Assembly (NCBI GenBank): GCA_036398175.1
Contig: DASWHL010000056.1
Span: 7,745-71,744 of the forward strand
Direction of reading: 5' to 3'
Source of the DNA: JAOTWJ01 sp036398175
GTDB taxonomy: Bacteria; Gemmatimonadota; Gemmatimonadetes; Gemmatimonadales; GWC2-71-9
Length of the DNA stretch: 64,000 nucleotides
The first letter of the stretch is position 1. Every line of letters begins with the position of its first letter. The notes under the pieces are model-generated. The model saw nothing but the letters and a program-made list of their open reading frames with translations, was not told where the DNA came from and did no database searches. Both the position numbers and the translations under genes were made by a program. This document shows, piece by piece, positions 1 to 8,880 of this stretch.

Positions 1-1
1 G

Positions 2-1912
2 TACGCCAACCCGGCGGTGTCGCCCGACGGGGAGTGGATCGCGTTCATCCAGGGATCCGGTGCCGCGAATCGCGGAGCCGATCTCGCCAACGAGCCCTTC
101 CTGACGGTGGCCATCCTCCCGATCCTGGGAGGCGAGCCGACCGCGGTGTTGCGCACGGCCAACCGCGGCTCGGGCCGCCGCATGCCGAGCGTGACGTGGA
201 GCGCCGACGGCTCGCGCCTGCTCGTGACGGAGAGCCGGGACGGCAAAACCGTCCTGTCGTCGGTGACCACGACCGGGCTCGACCGTCGCACGCTGGCGGT
301 CAACGAGCACGCCGAGGAGATGGTACCGTCCCCCGACGGACGATGGGTGGCGTTCAAGGAGCTGCACAACGTCCATCTCGCGCCGCTCCCACTCGCCGGT
401 TCCCCGGTCACGCTGGAGGCCAAGGGGTCCGGGGTGAAGGTGGTGCGGCTGTCCCGGACGGGTGGCGACTGGATTGCCTGGCGCCCGGACGCGAAGGCCG
501 TGACGTGGTCGCTCGGGCCCACCGTGTACGAGCAGACCCTCGCGGACGCCTACGCGGCCGGGACCCCCGATACCGCCGCGGCCGCCGACTCCACCGACTG
601 GCTCGAGGCCAACGCCGCGGTCCCGGCCCGCATCACGCGCATCACGCTCAGCGTGCCCAAGCCGGCCCCGCCCGGCACCATCGTCCTGCGCGGTGCGCGC
701 GTGATCACGATGCAGGGGACCGAGGTCTTCGACAACGCCGACGTCGTGGTCCAGGGCTCCCGGATCCAGCGCATCTGCCGGACCCCGTGCCCCAACATTC
801 CGGTGGCCGCGCGCACGGTGCCGCTGCCCGGCAAGACCATCATCCCCGGCCTCGTGGACGTGCACGCGCACCTGGGGTACTCGACCCTCGACATCCTCCC
901 ACAGCGCCTCTGGGAGTACCACGCCAACCTCGCGTACGGCGTCACGACCACGCACGATCCGTCCGCGTCCACGCAGTCGGTGTTCGCGCTGTCCGAGCTG
1001 GTCGAGGCCGGGCGGATCACCGGCCCGCGCATCTACTCCACGGGATTCGTCCTGTACGGTGCCGAGAACCCGAATCGCGCCGTCACCGGCAGCCTCGACG
1101 ACGCGCTCGCCCACGTGCGGCGCCTCAAGGCGCTGGGCGCGTTCTCCGTCAAGAGCTACAACCAGATGCGGCGCGACGCGCGCCAGTGGATCATCGAGGC
1201 CGCGCGCCGGGAAGAGATGCTGGTCGTGCCCGAGGGCGGCTCCATGCTCCAGCAGAACATCACGATGGTCCTCGACGGCCATACGGGCATCGAGCACGCC
1301 ATCCCCGTGGCCCCGCTGTACCGGGACGTCGTGACCCTGCTCGCGCGCAGCCGGACGGGCTACACCCCCACCCTGATCGTGGGGTACGGCGGCGTGTGGG
1401 GCGAGAACTACTGGTACCAGATGTCCGACGTCTTCGCGAACGGGCGGCTCCGGAAGTTCGTCCCGACCGAGCAGCTCGACGCCCGCGCGCGGCGGCGGAT
1501 GCTCGTTCCGGCGGACGAGTTCTACCACATGGAGCTGGCCCGGACCGCCAAGGCCATCGTGGACGCCGGCGGCAGCGTGCAGCTCGGCGCGCACGGCCAG
1601 CTCCAGGGGCTCGGCGCCCACTGGGAGCTGTGGATGCTCGCCCAAGGCGGCCTGACGCCGCACGAAGCGCTCCACGCCGCCACGCGAGCCGGTGCCGACT
1701 ACATCGGCCTCGGGGCGGACCTCGGATCACTCGAGCCCGGGAAGCTGGCGGATCTCGTGGTGCTCGACGGCAACCCGCTCGACGACATCCGGCAGACCGA
1801 GAAGGTCCACATGGTCATGAAGCACGGCGAGCTGTTCGACGCCGATCTCAAGCGGCTCTGGCCGGATCAGCTCGGCGATTTTGGTGGTCGCGGCGGTCCC
1901 GCGCGACGTTAG
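2..1912 (+). CDS. TolB-like propeller / amidohydrolase fusion protein (5'-truncated by window edge)
   Basis: The frame is open to the left edge, so the N-terminus (probably a signal peptide and more propeller blades) is missing. The visible first ~200 residues hold WD40/TolB-type repeats (SPDGEW, WSADGSRL, SPDGRWVAF). An amidohydrolase domain follows: an urease-like beta segment, the metal motif DVHAHL near residue 280, later His residues in GHTGIEH and GAHGQL, and the usual C-terminal GSLEPGKLADLVVLDGNP strand. The family hydrolyses C-N bonds (dipeptidase, imidazolonepropionase-like); the substrate cannot be told. Such fusions are commonly exported. The next gene follows after 9 bp. Confidence 0.88.
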   Translation, partial: YANPAVSPDGEWIAFIQGSGAANRGADLANEPFLTVAILPILGGEPTAVLRTANRGSGRRMPSVTWSADGSRLLVTESRDGKTVLSSVTTTGLDRRTLAVNEHAEEMVPSPDGRWVAFKELHNVHLAPLPLAGSPVTLEAKGSGVKVVRLSRTGGDWIAWRPDAKAVTWSLGPTVYEQTLADAYAAGTPDTAAAADSTDWLEANAAVPARITRITLSVPKPAPPGTIVLRGARVITMQGTEVFDNADVVVQGSRIQRICRTPCPNIPVAARTVPLPGKTIIPGLVDVHAHLGYSTLDILPQRLWEYHANLAYGVTTTHDPSASTQSVFALSELVEAGRITGPRIYSTGFVLYGAENPNRAVTGSLDDALAHVRRLKALGAFSVKSYNQMRRDARQWIIEAARREEMLVVPEGGSMLQQNITMVLDGHTGIEHAIPVAPLYRDVVTLLARSRTGYTPTLIVGYGGVWGENYWYQMSDVFANGRLRKFVPTEQLDARARRRMLVPADEFYHMELARTAKAIVDAGGSVQLGAHGQLQGLGAHWELWMLAQGGLTPHEALHAATRAGADYIGLGADLGSLEPGKLADLVVLDGNPLDDIRQTEKVHMVMKHGELFDADLKRLWPDQLGDFGGRGGPARR

Positions 1913-1921
1913 GAGCGCCGT

Positions 1922-2302
1922 ATGCCCGGATTCCTCGCCCGCATCCTGATCACCGCGTTCGGCCTGTGGGTCGCGGACGTGGCAGTGGACGGCGTGTGGT
2001 TCGACGGCGCCGCGCCGCTCTTCATGGCGGCCCTGCTGCTCGGTCTCGCGAACGCGTTCATCCGGCCCATCGTCATCTTCCTCACGTTCCCCCTCACGCT
2101 CGTGACCCTCGGCCTGTTCCTCTTCGTGGTGAACGGGGCCATGCTGCTCCTCGTGGACCGCGTGATGGATTCCATGCACGTCGAGGGGCTCGGCACCGCC
2201 ATCGTCGCCTCGGTGATCGTCGGGATCACGGGCTGGCTGGCGAACGGGTTCGTGGGCAACCGCGGCAAGGTCGAGGTGTGGCGGGTGGAGAAGAAGCCGT
2301 AG
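1922..2302 (+). CDS. Phage-holin-4-family (YvlD-like) small membrane protein
   Basis: This 126-residue protein is almost entirely hydrophobic, with about four transmembrane segments and the conserved NAFIRPIVIFLTFPLTL stretch typical of the YvlD / 'phage holin family' proteins. These are chromosomal membrane proteins of unknown role, and the family name does not imply a prophage. A strong AGGAG ribosome site sits 6 bases before the ATG, directly after the stop of the amidohydrolase, so the two are probably co-transcribed. The tail (EVWRVEKKP) is charged and cytoplasmic. Confidence 0.8.
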   Translation: MPGFLARILITAFGLWVADVAVDGVWFDGAAPLFMAALLLGLANAFIRPIVIFLTFPLTLVTLGLFLFVVNGAMLLLVDRVMDSMHVEGLGTAIVASVIVGITGWLANGFVGNRGKVEVWRVEKKP

Positions 2303-2330
2303 GAGTCCCGGATCTTCCTCATCCCCACCA

Positions 2331-2365
2331 TCGGCCAACGGCTATCGGCCCTCGGCCACCGGCTA
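2331..2365. repeat. Degenerate heptanucleotide tandem array (5 units)
   Basis: Five consecutive 7-base units read tcggcca, acggcta, tcggccc, tcggcca, ccggcta. The last unit contains the complement of the TAG stop of the downstream minus-strand peptidase, so the array ends exactly at that gene's stop codon. It lies between two convergent genes. No good hairpin plus T-run is visible. Confidence 0.7.
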
Positions 2366-4771
2366 CCTGTCCGTCGCCGCCTTGCCCCCCTTCACGTACG
2401 TGTCGAACCACTCGATCATCCGCGCCACCACGTCCATCACGCTCTCCCGGGCCGCATACCCGTGCGACTCGAACGGCAGCTGCACATACTCGACCGTGGC
2501 TCCATGGCCCATGAGCGCCATGTACATCCGCTCGGACTGGACGGGGAACGTGCCGGAGTTGTTGTCCGCCATGCCGTGGATCAGCAGGATGGGCTCGTTC
2601 ACCTTGTTCGCGTGCGTGAACGGCATCATGTCCAGGTAGACGTCCCGCGCCTCCCAGAACGTCCGCCGCTCGCTCTGGAACCCGAACGGCGTGAGGGTCC
2701 GGTTGTACGCGCCGCTTCGCGCCACGCCGGCCTTGAACAGGTCCGAGTGTGCCAGCAGGTTGGCGGTGGCGAACGCGCCGTAGCTGTGGCCGCCCACCCC
2801 GAAGTTGCCGTCCGCGATGCCGCGCTCCGTCAGGTAGTCAATGGCCGCCTTGGCGCCGGCCACCGTCTGGGCGACGTACGTGTTGTTGGCGGTGTCGCCG
2901 CCCACCACCGGGAGCGTCGGGTTGTCGAGCACCGCGTAGCCCTGGGTCAGCAGGAACAGGTGCGACGAGCCACCCGGCAACACGAACCGGTGCGGACTCC
3001 CGCTCACCTGCCCGGCGGCATCCGCCGAAGCGAACTCGCGCGGGTAGATCCAGAACACGACCGGGACCTTCTGGCCCTCCTGGTATCCGGTCGGGTAGTA
3101 GAGCGTCCCCGACAGGCCGACGCCGTCCGCGCGCCGGTACGTGACCAGCTCGCGCCGGACCGACGCCAGCTCCGGCGACGGATTCGGAACGGCCGTGAGC
3201 GGACGGCGATCGGCCTTGCTCCGGACGTCCGCCACCAGGAAGTAGTTCGCGGGCTCCGTGCTGGTCTCCCGCCGCGTGATCAGCCGGCGGCCACGCGTGT
3301 CCAGCACCTCGGCCACCACCTCGTACGCGTTCTCCGGCGACTGCCACAGCCGCTCGACCTTCCGGTTGTCGAGGTGCAGGCGCGCCAGGAACGGCCGATC
3401 GCCCTCCGGCGAAGCCCCCGAGCCCCGGAGGTAGATCCATCGTCCGTCGTCGCTCTGGAGCAGCACGGTCCGGCCCGCGGCGTCCGTCGTCATGACGGGT
3501 TGCCCGGGGTCGGCGTAGCGGTCCTCGGTGCTGCGGTCGAAGATCACCCGCCACCCGTCCGCCGGGCGGGTCGTGTTGATGCGCCACGTACGGGCATGGC
3601 GCGCACGCCATTCGAACTCGCTCACGAGCGCGAGGCCGTCCCGCCCCCACTGGATCCCCGCGTAACGGTTGGCCAGCCGGCCCAGCTCGACCGGCGACGT
3701 GAACGGCGCGGCCACCGACACGATCCGGTCACGCACCTCGGCGCGGCGCCGGTTATCGCCGCCGTCGAGCGCCTCGACGTACACAACCGTCGCTTCGTCA
3801 CCCGGCCGCCACTGGAACCCGCGTGGTCCCCTGCGGACCCCGCCTACCGGCGTGGTCTCGGCCAGCGGGATGCTCGCGATGGTGGCGAGCCGCTCGCCCG
3901 ACAGGTTCCAGACCTCGATTTCCTGCGGGAACGACGTCACCGGCACCTGATAGGAGAACGGCTTCGTGACCCGCTCGACGAGTAGATGACGCCCGCCGGG
4001 TGCGGGCTCCGCGTCGAGGACGATGGCCGGACGGCCGATGGCCGTCGCCGTCCCGGACGCGGCATCCACGAGCGTGAGCTGGCTCGTCGCATAGTACGTG
4101 AACAGCGCCTCGTCGTGCGGCGACGACAGCAGGTCCTGGTAGGTGCGGACCGGCGCCCGCTGGCCCGCGTTCCGCTGGACGATCGGCCCGATGGGCACGC
4201 GCGGCGGTGCGGGCGGCGCTCCCCGATCCGCGGGAACGAGCCGGCAGAGCAACGCGCCGCCGCCCGGCATCCAGCGGCAGGGGGATCCCATGGTCCCGTT
4301 GAGGACCGGCCCCGTGCGCGCGCGCGCCTCGCCGGTGGCCACCTCCAGCACCCAGAGCGCGATCCCGTCCCCGGTCGTGTTGGTGAACGCGATCCATCGC
4401 CCGTCCGGCGACCAGTCAATCCCGCCGATCGCCGCGTCCTCCGGCAGCGTGATGGGCCGGTTCCGGCCGGCCGAGTCCTTGAGCGTCAGCGTCACGAAGC
4501 CCCGGCCCGCCGTGAACGCTCCATTGGTGGCCGGGTTGATGCGCCGGCCGGCCAGCCGGAGCATCGGCCGCGACAGATCGGCGATGGTGGGAAGCCCCGA
4601 CGGCTCGGCCAGGAGCAACGGCATCCCCGGCGGCGCGGGTGAGAGCATGGGCAGCCGTGGCGCATCCAGGATTTGCCGGACGACGTCGGGGGGCGTGCGA
4701 TAGGGCTCCTGGGCGTTCGCGACGCCCACGGTGGCGAGCACCAGCAGCGAAAGGAGGGAGCGGGGCACCAC
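2363..4771 (-). CDS. Exported S9-family (prolyl oligopeptidase-like) serine peptidase
   Basis: The protein is about 802 residues. A signal peptide (PRSLLSLLVLATVGVANA) precedes a beta-propeller region with SPDGRWIAF blades, then a C-terminal alpha/beta-hydrolase domain with the nucleophile in GGHSYGAFAT, Asp in LIHGMADNNSG and His in ESHGYAAR. It resembles acylaminoacyl-peptidase / DPP-type enzymes that trim short peptides in the periplasm. The start is one of two adjacent GTG codons (4771 or 4768); GAGGAG lies 6 bases before the first. The open frame continues far upstream antisense to the antiporter gene, but that extension has no family signature and was not used. It is divergent from the antiporter. 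Confidence 0.93.
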   Translation of the reverse strand: MVPRSLLSLLVLATVGVANAQEPYRTPPDVVRQILDAPRLPMLSPAPPGMPLLLAEPSGLPTIADLSRPMLRLAGRRINPATNGAFTAGRGFVTLTLKDSAGRNRPITLPEDAAIGGIDWSPDGRWIAFTNTTGDGIALWVLEVATGEARARTGPVLNGTMGSPCRWMPGGGALLCRLVPADRGAPPAPPRVPIGPIVQRNAGQRAPVRTYQDLLSSPHDEALFTYYATSQLTLVDAASGTATAIGRPAIVLDAEPAPGGRHLLVERVTKPFSYQVPVTSFPQEIEVWNLSGERLATIASIPLAETTPVGGVRRGPRGFQWRPGDEATVVYVEALDGGDNRRRAEVRDRIVSVAAPFTSPVELGRLANRYAGIQWGRDGLALVSEFEWRARHARTWRINTTRPADGWRVIFDRSTEDRYADPGQPVMTTDAAGRTVLLQSDDGRWIYLRGSGASPEGDRPFLARLHLDNRKVERLWQSPENAYEVVAEVLDTRGRRLITRRETSTEPANYFLVADVRSKADRRPLTAVPNPSPELASVRRELVTYRRADGVGLSGTLYYPTGYQEGQKVPVVFWIYPREFASADAAGQVSGSPHRFVLPGGSSHLFLLTQGYAVLDNPTLPVVGGDTANNTYVAQTVAGAKAAIDYLTERGIADGNFGVGGHSYGAFATANLLAHSDLFKAGVARSGAYNRTLTPFGFQSERRTFWEARDVYLDMMPFTHANKVNEPILLIHGMADNNSGTFPVQSERMYMALMGHGATVEYVQLPFESHGYAARESVMDVVARMIEWFDTYVKGGKAATDR

Positions 4772-4855
4772 GGGGATCTCCTCGGAGGGGACTGCTCGGC
4801 AATCTACCCCACGGTTCACCCTCCCACCTCCCCCGGCGGGGCGGTATTCTGAGGC

Positions 4856-6844
4856 ATGCATGTCCCGCCCATTCTCCGCGACCTGGTGGTGCTGGTGGGG
4901 ATCGCGATCCCCGTCGTGGCCCTGGCGACTCGGCTTCGTGTCCCGACGATCGTCGGCTTCCTGCTCACGGGGATGGCGATCGGACCCTACGGGTTCGGTC
5001 TGATCCGGGATCTCACGTCCGTCCAGGCCCTGGCCGAGATGGGCATCATCCTCCTGCTCTTCTCCATCGGCCTCGAGCTGTCCCTCACGCGCACCCTCCG
5101 CCTGGGACGGGCGTTGGTCCAGGCGGGCGGGATTCAGGTGGTGACCACGCTCGCGGTGGTCGCGGCGGTCGCCGTCCTGCTCGGGGCGTCGCCGTCGCAC
5201 GCCGTCGTGTTCGGCGCCCTCGCCGCCCTCTCGTCCACCGCCATCGTCCTCAAGGTGTACTCCGATCGCGGCGCGCTGGACGGCCCCGACGGCCGGATCG
5301 TGGTGCCGGTCCTCGTGTTCCAGGACCTGTGCATCATTCCGCTCGTCCTGCTCGTGGAATCCCTCGGCGGCGCGGCGGAGACGCCGGGACATCTGGCGCT
5401 CCGGGTAGGCGGCAGCGTGGTGGCCGTCGCGGTGCTGGTTCTCGGCGGGCGGGTCGTCGTGCCCCGCGTGCTCGCGGCGGTGGCTGCGGTCCGCAGCCGC
5501 GAGCTGTTCACGCTCAGCATCGTCTTCCTTGGCGTCGGCGCCGCCGTGGCCAGCGCCCTGGCCGGCCTCTCGCTTGCCCTCGGCGCGTTCCTGGCCGGCC
5601 TCATCATCTCGGAATCGGACTACGGCGCCCAGGCGCTGGCCGACGTCGTCCCGTTTCGCGACGCGCTTTCCGGCCTGTTCTTCGCGTCGGTCGGGATGTT
5701 GCTCGACCTCCCGGCGGTCACCGCCGCCCCCGGACCCATCCTGCTCGCGACGGCGGGCGTGATCCTGATCAAGGCACCGCTTGCCACGGCCGCCGCGCTG
5801 TCGCTGGGCCGTTCGCTGCACGTCAGCGTGGTGTCCGGCCTGGCGCTCGCGCAGGTCGGCGAGTTCTCGTTCATCCTCGCCACGATGGCCGCGCCGCTGG
5901 GCCTGCTCTCGGCGGCCGGCTACCAGCTGTTCCTGGGAGCGGCCGTGCTCACGATGCTGGCGGCGCCGTTCCTGATCGGCGCCGCGCCGGCCATCGCGAA
6001 CCGGATCGCCCCACCGCCGTCCCTGGATCCCGCGGACGCGGAAGCCGAACTCCTCGACGATCACGTCATCATCGTGGGCTACGGCGTGAACGGCCGGAAC
6101 CTGGCCCGCGTGCTGGCGGGCACGGGCATCCCCTACGTGATCCTCGAGCAGAACGTGGAGACCGTGCGCCAGGCGCGCGAGGACCTCCAGCCGATCCTGT
6201 TCGGCGACGCCACCCGCGCGGAGGTGCTCGAACACGTCGGGATTGCCCGCGCCCGATCCATCGTGTTCGCTATCTCCTCGCCCAGCGACGAGTTGCGCGG
6301 CGTGGCCGTGGCCCGCGGGCTCAGCCCCACGGTGCACATCATCGTCCGCACGCGGTACGTCGGCGCCATGGAGGACCTGCGGCACGCCGGCGCCTCGGAG
6401 GTCGTGCCCGAGGAGTTCGAGACGTCCATCGAGATCTTCAGCCGCGTGCTGCGCCATTTCGAGATCCCGTCCAACGTGATCGGCCGGGAAGTCCAGGCCG
6501 CCCGGGCCGAGTTGTACGGGATGGCGGCCGGCACGGGCGGCGGCGAGGCCCAGCTGGAGGCCCTGGCGCAATTGGGCGTCCATCACGCCGTGGAGATCCT
6601 GGAGATCGAGCCTGGCGCCCGGGCCGTGCGGGAAAGTCCCACCACCCTCGACCTGCGACGGGAAACCGGGGCGACGGTGATCGCGGCCGTGCGGGAAGGC
6701 CGTGTCCTCCACAACCCGGACCCGGCGTTCCGATTCGTACCGGGCGACACCGTGGTGCTCGCCGGGGACGACGAGGCCCTGGCCGTGGCCCGGCCCCTGT
6801 TCCTCGGATCCCGTACTCGGCCAGATCCTGACACCGCTGGATGA
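4856..6844 (+). CDS. CPA2-family monovalent cation:proton antiporter with RCK domain
   Basis: This is a 662-residue KefB/YbaL-like protein. About twelve membrane helices fill residues 1-385. A TrkA-N (RCK) nucleotide-binding domain begins near 403 (HVIIVGYGVNGRN, GxGxxG), and a TrkA-C ligand domain occupies roughly 575-655. It should exchange K+ or Na+ for protons at the inner membrane, gated by ligand on the RCK module. A TATTCT hexamer lies only 5 bases before the ATG, so the mRNA may be leaderless or begin very close to the start; GAGG in the same gap could also be a weak ribosome site. True KefB/KefC glutathione gating cannot be inferred. Confidence 0.93.
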   Translation: MHVPPILRDLVVLVGIAIPVVALATRLRVPTIVGFLLTGMAIGPYGFGLIRDLTSVQALAEMGIILLLFSIGLELSLTRTLRLGRALVQAGGIQVVTTLAVVAAVAVLLGASPSHAVVFGALAALSSTAIVLKVYSDRGALDGPDGRIVVPVLVFQDLCIIPLVLLVESLGGAAETPGHLALRVGGSVVAVAVLVLGGRVVVPRVLAAVAAVRSRELFTLSIVFLGVGAAVASALAGLSLALGAFLAGLIISESDYGAQALADVVPFRDALSGLFFASVGMLLDLPAVTAAPGPILLATAGVILIKAPLATAAALSLGRSLHVSVVSGLALAQVGEFSFILATMAAPLGLLSAAGYQLFLGAAVLTMLAAPFLIGAAPAIANRIAPPPSLDPADAEAELLDDHVIIVGYGVNGRNLARVLAGTGIPYVILEQNVETVRQAREDLQPILFGDATRAEVLEHVGIARARSIVFAISSPSDELRGVAVARGLSPTVHIIVRTRYVGAMEDLRHAGASEVVPEEFETSIEIFSRVLRHFEIPSNVIGREVQAARAELYGMAAGTGGGEAQLEALAQLGVHHAVEILEIEPGARAVRESPTTLDLRRETGATVIAAVREGRVLHNPDPAFRFVPGDTVVLAGDDEALAVARPLFLGSRTRPDPDTAG

Positions 6845-6876
6845 GGTCGGGTATCTGGACGGTTACCGTCACCCCC

Positions 6877-6906
6877 TCGACGGTGTCCGGGCAGATCACG
6901 TACAAT
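6877..6906 (+). promoter_or_regulatory. Sigma-70-like promoter for the propeller lipoprotein
   Basis: The -35 is TCGACG (6877-6882), then an 18-base spacer and the -10 TACAAT (6901-6906). A transcript from about 6913 would carry the GGAG at 6926-6929 and the TTG start at 6936. This supports that unusual start and argues against translation of the ATG at 6905, which lies inside the -10. Confidence 0.55.
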
Positions 6907-6935
6907 GGATCTGGGCGACGTCATCGGAGCACTGT

Positions 6936-7802
6936 TTGAGGCCTTCGACAACCTCCTCGGTCCCGCGCTCGTGGTGTTCGCCCTCGGCTAGACGGCGGGC
7001 GACGCGCTTTCCAGCATACCTCCTGCTGACCGGCGCCGTCGCACTCCTCCCGGGGTGCGACGCGCCGGCTCCGACGGTCGAGCCGGTCTTTCTGGCCGGC
7101 CGCGCCGTCGAGCCCGACGGTGATTCGGCGTATGCCGTGACGTCGCGGGAGGCCGGCGCGCTCGTGGTCTACGACCGGGCCGGCCGCGTGCGCGATACGC
7201 TCGGCGTCGGGATCCTCCGCCATCCGGACCGCGTCGAGATCCAGGGCGACGCCTGGTACTTATCCGATCTGGACGACGGCCGTCCCGTGGTCGTGGTGCT
7301 GGGACGGGATGGCACGCTGCGGCGACGGGTTCCCCTGGCGGGCATCGCGATCCAGCCCCACCAGGTCGCCGTCCTCCCGGATGGCGGGATCGTGGTCGAG
7401 GCGGCGGGCGGGCGGCTCGTCGTGCTGCGTGGCGACAGCGTGAGCACGTTCGCCGTGGTGGACGTGGCGAGCCGGCCCAGTCTCCTGCGCGGCGCCGGCG
7501 GGGGCGTCCTGCACGCCGTCCCGGACCGGACGATCACGCTCTACAACGGCTTCGGAAACATCCGCTGGCGGGTGGAGTGGCCCTGGGCGGAGACGGCGTT
7601 CGTGACGAGCGTGGGCGAGGACTCCCGGGGGCGGCTGCACTTCCTCGCGGGCGTGGCGGAGGACAACACGTTCATCGCCTACTCGATGATCGCCGCCACC
7701 GGTGAGATCGTCTGGTGGTCCGAGCCGCAGGCCGAGGCGTCGTTCGTGGTCGGCCGGCGCGGAGACCCGTCACCCGCGCAGGGGCGGTGGGCGACTCCGT
7801 AG
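6936..7802 (+). CDS. 6-bladed beta-propeller-like lipoprotein
   Basis: A 288-residue protein with a basic N-terminus, a hydrophobic run and a lipobox (ALLPGC), so it is probably lipidated and exported. The body consists of repeated beta-rich blades (GDSAYAVTSREAGALVVYDRAGRVRDT, HQVAVLPDGGIVV, DSRGRLHFL) like NHL / 6-bladed propeller proteins. Function unknown. TTG at 6936 was chosen because it has GGAG 6 bases upstream and a promoter just before it; the same frame runs back into the antiporter gene without a better start. Its TAG stop directly abuts the dnaJ stop on the other strand. Confidence 0.7.
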   Translation: MRPSTTSSVPRSWCSPSARRRATRFPAYLLLTGAVALLPGCDAPAPTVEPVFLAGRAVEPDGDSAYAVTSREAGALVVYDRAGRVRDTLGVGILRHPDRVEIQGDAWYLSDLDDGRPVVVVLGRDGTLRRRVPLAGIAIQPHQVAVLPDGGIVVEAAGGRLVVLRGDSVSTFAVVDVASRPSLLRGAGGGVLHAVPDRTITLYNGFGNIRWRVEWPWAETAFVTSVGEDSRGRLHFLAGVAEDNTFIAYSMIAATGEIVWWSEPQAEASFVVGRRGDPSPAQGRWATP

Positions 7803-8879
7803 CTAGAACTTGAGGCCGGCCTTGTCCGCGAACGCGCGGAGCAGGCCTTCCTGCTCGGGCGTGAGCCGTTCCGGGATCGCGACCTGCACCTCGACCAGCT
7901 GGTCACCCCGTTTGCCATTATGCTCGATGCCCTGGCCCCGGATGCGGAACCGCCGGCCGGGCTGGGTGCCCGCCGGGATGCGAAGCACCACCCGTCGCCC
8001 TTCGACGGTCCGGACACGCACCCGGGTTCCGAATACCGCCTGGGCCAGGTTGATCGGCACCGTGCAGACGATGTCGAGCCCTTCCCGGCGCAAGAACTTG
8101 TCCGGCTCCACCGTGACCGTGACGTCAACGTCGCCCACCGTACCGTCCCGCCCGCGCTGCCCCTGGCCCCGCACGCGGAGACGGTGCCCCGACTCGATGC
8201 CCGCCGGGATCTCCACCATCAGGCGCCGGTCAATCCGCACATCGCCGCGCCCGCCGCAGCGGTCACACGGCGCGCTGGCCACGCGGCCGCGTGCGCGACA
8301 GGCCGGACACGGGCGCTTCACGGCAAACGCCCCCTGCCCGAAGGCGATCTCCCCGCGCCCCTGACACTCGGGACAGACCGAGATCGTCGCCCCGGGGGCC
8401 GCCCCCGAGCCGCCGCAGACCGGGCAGGCCTCCGAGACCGCCACCGCAACCGGTACCCGTCCCCCAACCGCCGCGGCCCGGAACGGGACCGTGGCGGCGA
8501 CCTCGATGGCCTCGGGGGCTTCGGCCCGGCGACCCTTCCCGAAGATCGTCGAGAACAGATCACCGAGGCCCCCGAATCCCTCGAAGCCCTTCGTAAAATC
8601 GAAGTCCTCGGCCTGCGGGCGCGTGGGGCCACCGCCGCCGCTCCGCGGCGCAAAGGCCCCGAACCGGCGCATCATGTCGTACTGCTTCCGCTTCTCGGGG
8701 TCGCTCAGCACGGCGTGCGCCTCCGAGATCTGCTTGAAGCGCTCCGCCGCCGAGGGATTGTTGGGATTGGCATCCGGATGGTGCTGTTTCGCGAGCCGGC
8801 GGTAGGCCTTCTTGATCTCCTCGGCCCCGGCCTTGTCGGTCACGCCCAGGACGCGGTAGTAGTCCGTGGTCTTGGCCAT
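7803..8879 (-). CDS. dnaJ: Chaperone protein DnaJ
   Basis: 358 residues with the full type I layout. The J domain (1-70) has HPD at 34-36; a Gly/Phe-rich linker follows at about 73-120. Four zinc motifs are CPVCGGSG (152), CPECQGRG (169), CPACRARG (191) and CDRCGGRG (205). The C-terminal substrate-binding domains end the protein. It stimulates DnaK ATP hydrolysis and delivers unfolded proteins. It follows grpE with no gap, the last gene of the dnaX-to-dnaJ operon. dnaK itself is not in the window. No HrcA/CIRCE element was seen before grpE, so heat control, if any, is not visible here. Confidence 0.97.
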   Translation of the reverse strand: MAKTTDYYRVLGVTDKAGAEEIKKAYRRLAKQHHPDANPNNPSAAERFKQISEAHAVLSDPEKRKQYDMMRRFGAFAPRSGGGGPTRPQAEDFDFTKGFEGFGGLGDLFSTIFGKGRRAEAPEAIEVAATVPFRAAAVGGRVPVAVAVSEACPVCGGSGAAPGATISVCPECQGRGEIAFGQGAFAVKRPCPACRARGRVASAPCDRCGGRGDVRIDRRLMVEIPAGIESGHRLRVRGQGQRGRDGTVGDVDVTVTVEPDKFLRREGLDIVCTVPINLAQAVFGTRVRVRTVEGRRVVLRIPAGTQPGRRFRIRGQGIEHNGKRGDQLVEVQVAIPERLTPEQEGLLRAFADKAGLKF

Positions 8880-8880
8880 G

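Noticed and set aside
1922..2302. 'Phage holin family' protein as sign of a prophage
   Set aside because: The family is chromosomal and widespread; no other phage genes occur in the window.
4772..6712. Very long open frame antisense to the antiporter gene, continuous with the S9 peptidase
   Set aside because: The extension is Arg/Asp/His/Gln-rich without any domain, mirrors the antiporter's codons at high GC, and a signal peptide with GAGGAG ribosome site marks the true start at 4771.
6905..6991. 28-codon ORF beginning MDLGDVIGALFEAF
   Set aside because: Its ATG overlaps the -10 box of a good promoter, so it would not be in the transcript, and it has no ribosome site.
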